A stretch of DNA of 64,000 nt, from the NCBI GenBank assembly GCA_021604145.1, contig BQIX01000001.1:248001-312000 (forward strand). Direction: 5' to 3'. The position numbers and the translations under genes are program-made. Of the stretch, positions 62,582 through 64,000 are shown piece by piece. The first letter of the stretch is position 1. Each line of letters opens with the position of its first letter. Below the pieces are notes generated by a model. That model ran no database searches. It saw nothing but the letters and a program-made list of their open reading frames with translations, and was not told the DNA's origin. The DNA comes from Nitrospirales bacterium. GTDB taxonomy: Bacteria; Nitrospirota; Nitrospiria; Nitrospirales; UBA8639.

Positions 62582-64000
62582 ATGAGCATACGTCACTTAC
62601 AATTTTTGTTTAAGCCTCGATCGATTGCAGTTATTGGGGCTTCGAACAAGCTGAATCGAGTTGGGAATGTGGTGATGGGCAATCTACTCAGAGCCGGATT
62701 TCTCGGACCCATTATGCCCGTGAATCCCAAGCATCAAGCTGTTGCGGGAGTTCTGGCCTATCCTAATGTGCATGCGCTGCCAATCGTTCCGGACCTTGCG
62801 ATTCTTTGCACACCTCCACAAACGATCCCGTCAATCATTCAGGATCTTGGTGAGCGTGGGGTTCGGGCTGCTGTCATTATGACCGCCGGCCTTTCCAAAG
62901 AACCATCACAATCGGATGGAAAATGTGTACAATCCGTCATCCTGGAAATTGCTCAGAGGCATCGCATGCGGGTCTTAGGGCCGAATACGATCGGTCTTCT
63001 CGTTCCGCATCTTGCGTTGAATGCGAGTTTTGCGCATGTCGAAGCCATGACAGGAAACCTCGCGTTTGTCTCTCAGTCGGGAGCATTGTGCACAGTCGTA
63101 CTTGATTGGGCTCGGTCCCGAGGCATTGGGTTTTCGTATTTTCTAGCCCTCGGTGATAGCGTTGATATCGATTTTGGTGACGTGCTTGATTATCTTGGAA
63201 GCGATCCCAGCACTGACGCCATTCTTCTATACATTGAATCTATTACTGAGTCGAGAAAGTTCATGTCGGCGGCCAGAGCTGCGGCTCGCAATAAACCTGT
63301 CCTTGCGATAAAGGCTGGGCGCCGGCCCGAAGGCGCTGCAGCGGCAGTATCCCATACTGGTGCTCTCGCAGGATCTGACGATGTGTATGATGCATCGTTT
63401 CGTCGAGCCGGGATTCTTCGGGTCTTTGAAATCGATGAACTCTTCGACGCCGTCGAAACGTTGGGACGTGTTCGCTTTTTTTCAGGAAATCGATTCGCCA
63501 TTCTGACGAATGGTGGGGGACCAGGTGTGTTGGCAGCGGACGCACTGGCGGATGCTGGTGGGACTTTGCTTCGGCTTTCTGAGACGACCATCCAGCAATT
63601 GGATACCGTGTTGCCCAACACCTGGTCTCGTGGAAACCCTATCGACATTGTTGGAGATGCCTCAGCAAAGCGATACACCAACGCACTGAACATTGTCATG
63701 CAAGATCAAGACATCGATGCCTTGTTGGTGACACATGCGCCAACGGCAATCGTCGCGAGTGAAGACGCGGCTCACTCCGTCATTACTGCGATACACGCGT
63801 CAGCCTTCAAAAAACATGTGCTAACCAGTTGGCTCGGGGCCGAAACAGCCGTGAAGGCACGACGTCTGTTTGCGGAGGCCAATATTCCTACCTACGAGAC
63901 TCCGGAAAAAGCTGTTCGTGCGTTTCTTCATCTCGTTCGCTATCGCCAAAGCCAAGACATGTTGATGGAAATTCCACCTTCCGTTCCACAAGAATTTCAT
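62582..64000 (+). CDS. ADP-forming acyl-CoA synthetase, PatZ/YfiQ-like; 3' end cut off by window
   Basis: Open from ATG 62582 to the window end (473 codons shown) with no stop. The N-terminus MSIRHLQFLFKPRSIAVIGA is the CoA-binding Rossmann domain. CTPPQTIPSIIQDLGERGVR and GPNTIGLLVPHLALNASF follow, and AVSHTGALAGSDDVYDASF carries the catalytic His of the ADP-forming acetyl-CoA synthetase alpha part. FAILTNGGGPGVLAADAL begins the third domain. The full gene probably continues with an ATP-grasp and perhaps a GNAT domain, as in lysine acetyltransferase PatZ. GAGAGG precedes the start. Confidence 0.92.
   Translation, partial: MSIRHLQFLFKPRSIAVIGASNKLNRVGNVVMGNLLRAGFLGPIMPVNPKHQAVAGVLAYPNVHALPIVPDLAILCTPPQTIPSIIQDLGERGVRAAVIMTAGLSKEPSQSDGKCVQSVILEIAQRHRMRVLGPNTIGLLVPHLALNASFAHVEAMTGNLAFVSQSGALCTVVLDWARSRGIGFSYFLALGDSVDIDFGDVLDYLGSDPSTDAILLYIESITESRKFMSAARAAARNKPVLAIKAGRRPEGAAAAVSHTGALAGSDDVYDASFRRAGILRVFEIDELFDAVETLGRVRFFSGNRFAILTNGGGPGVLAADALADAGGTLLRLSETTIQQLDTVLPNTWSRGNPIDIVGDASAKRYTNALNIVMQDQDIDALLVTHAPTAIVASEDAAHSVITAIHASAFKKHVLTSWLGAETAVKARRLFAEANIPTYETPEKAVRAFLHLVRYRQSQDMLMEIPPSVPQEFH

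Noticed and set aside
1..64000. CRISPR arrays, tRNA and rRNA genes
   Set aside because: No regularly spaced direct repeats, tRNA cloverleaf sequences or rRNA-like conserved segments were seen on reading both strands.

Overview
The window looks like chromosomal DNA of a Gram-negative, respiratory bacterium rich in c-type cytochromes. The mix of tandem universal stress proteins, CBS-pair proteins, DUF2934 proteins, small c-type cytochromes, persulfide dioxygenase-rhodanese fusions and a type II sulfide:quinone oxidoreductase is the kind of content I associate with Nitrospirota (Nitrospira-like genomes). That placement is inference: no rRNA, tRNA or marker gene is present. Most proteins start with ATG behind a clear AAGGAG-type ribosome site, and a minority use GTG or TTG. 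I recognise no tRNA, rRNA or CRISPR array.

Layout. (1) 1-8205: end of a sugar-use operon (GH1 glycosidase, MalK/UgpC-type ATPase, exported two-discoidin six-hairpin glycosidase), then a large exported seven-repeat propeller protein. (2) 8307-20362: PPi-type phosphofructokinase, two tandem-domain Usp proteins, a persulfide dioxygenase-rhodanese fusion, small membrane proteins, an IS200/IS605 element, a CBS protein, CbpM/CbpA co-chaperones, a MgtC/DUF4010 membrane protein, a broken BON-domain gene, an exported isoaspartyl methyltransferase and an EEP-family hydrolase. (3) 21174-25700: a decayed island with a broken IS481-like element, a stump of PEP synthase, an archease pseudogene, a dodecin and a broken paralogue of the 27304-27681 gene. 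(4) 25752-31400: three small cytochromes c, YbaK-type deacylase, cyclopropane fatty acid synthase, slipin and another Usp. (5) 31918-41834: an eight-PAS histidine kinase, two NarL-type regulators, CBS and receiver proteins, zinc ribbons, mannose-1-phosphate guanylyltransferase, DUF2934 and Hsp20. (6) 42677-49399: cytochrome c, di-haem peroxidase, DUF3365 haem protein, a second persulfide dioxygenase-rhodanese, SQR and a TauE-type exporter. (7) 49746-62485: more CBS, cytochrome, receiver, DsrE-like, SodC and DUF1264 proteins, then a membrane module (PH-domain protein, cytochrome-b-like protein, pentahaem cytochrome). (8) 62582 to the end: the start of a PatZ-like acyl-CoA synthetase.

How it may work together. 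The strongest new signal is a 20-bp palindrome, AAYTAGGGNNNNNCCYARTT, found five times and always between genes. It lies ahead of a coiled-coil gene, a YbaK/cytochrome unit, a cytochrome gene, the second NarL regulator and a CBS gene. The kinase and two NarL regulators encoded here are natural candidates to read it. The linked gene content (Usp, CBS, Hsp20, phosphofructokinase, PEP synthase remnant, cytochromes) recalls dormancy or low-oxygen stress regulons such as mycobacterial DosR, so I propose a DosR-like stress and energy regulon. A second theme is sulfide handling: SQR, persulfide dioxygenase-rhodanese, DsrE-like protein and TauE exporter. The region also shows active gene turnover: at least six broken genes, two transposon families, a small non-autonomous element and several scattered paralogue pairs.
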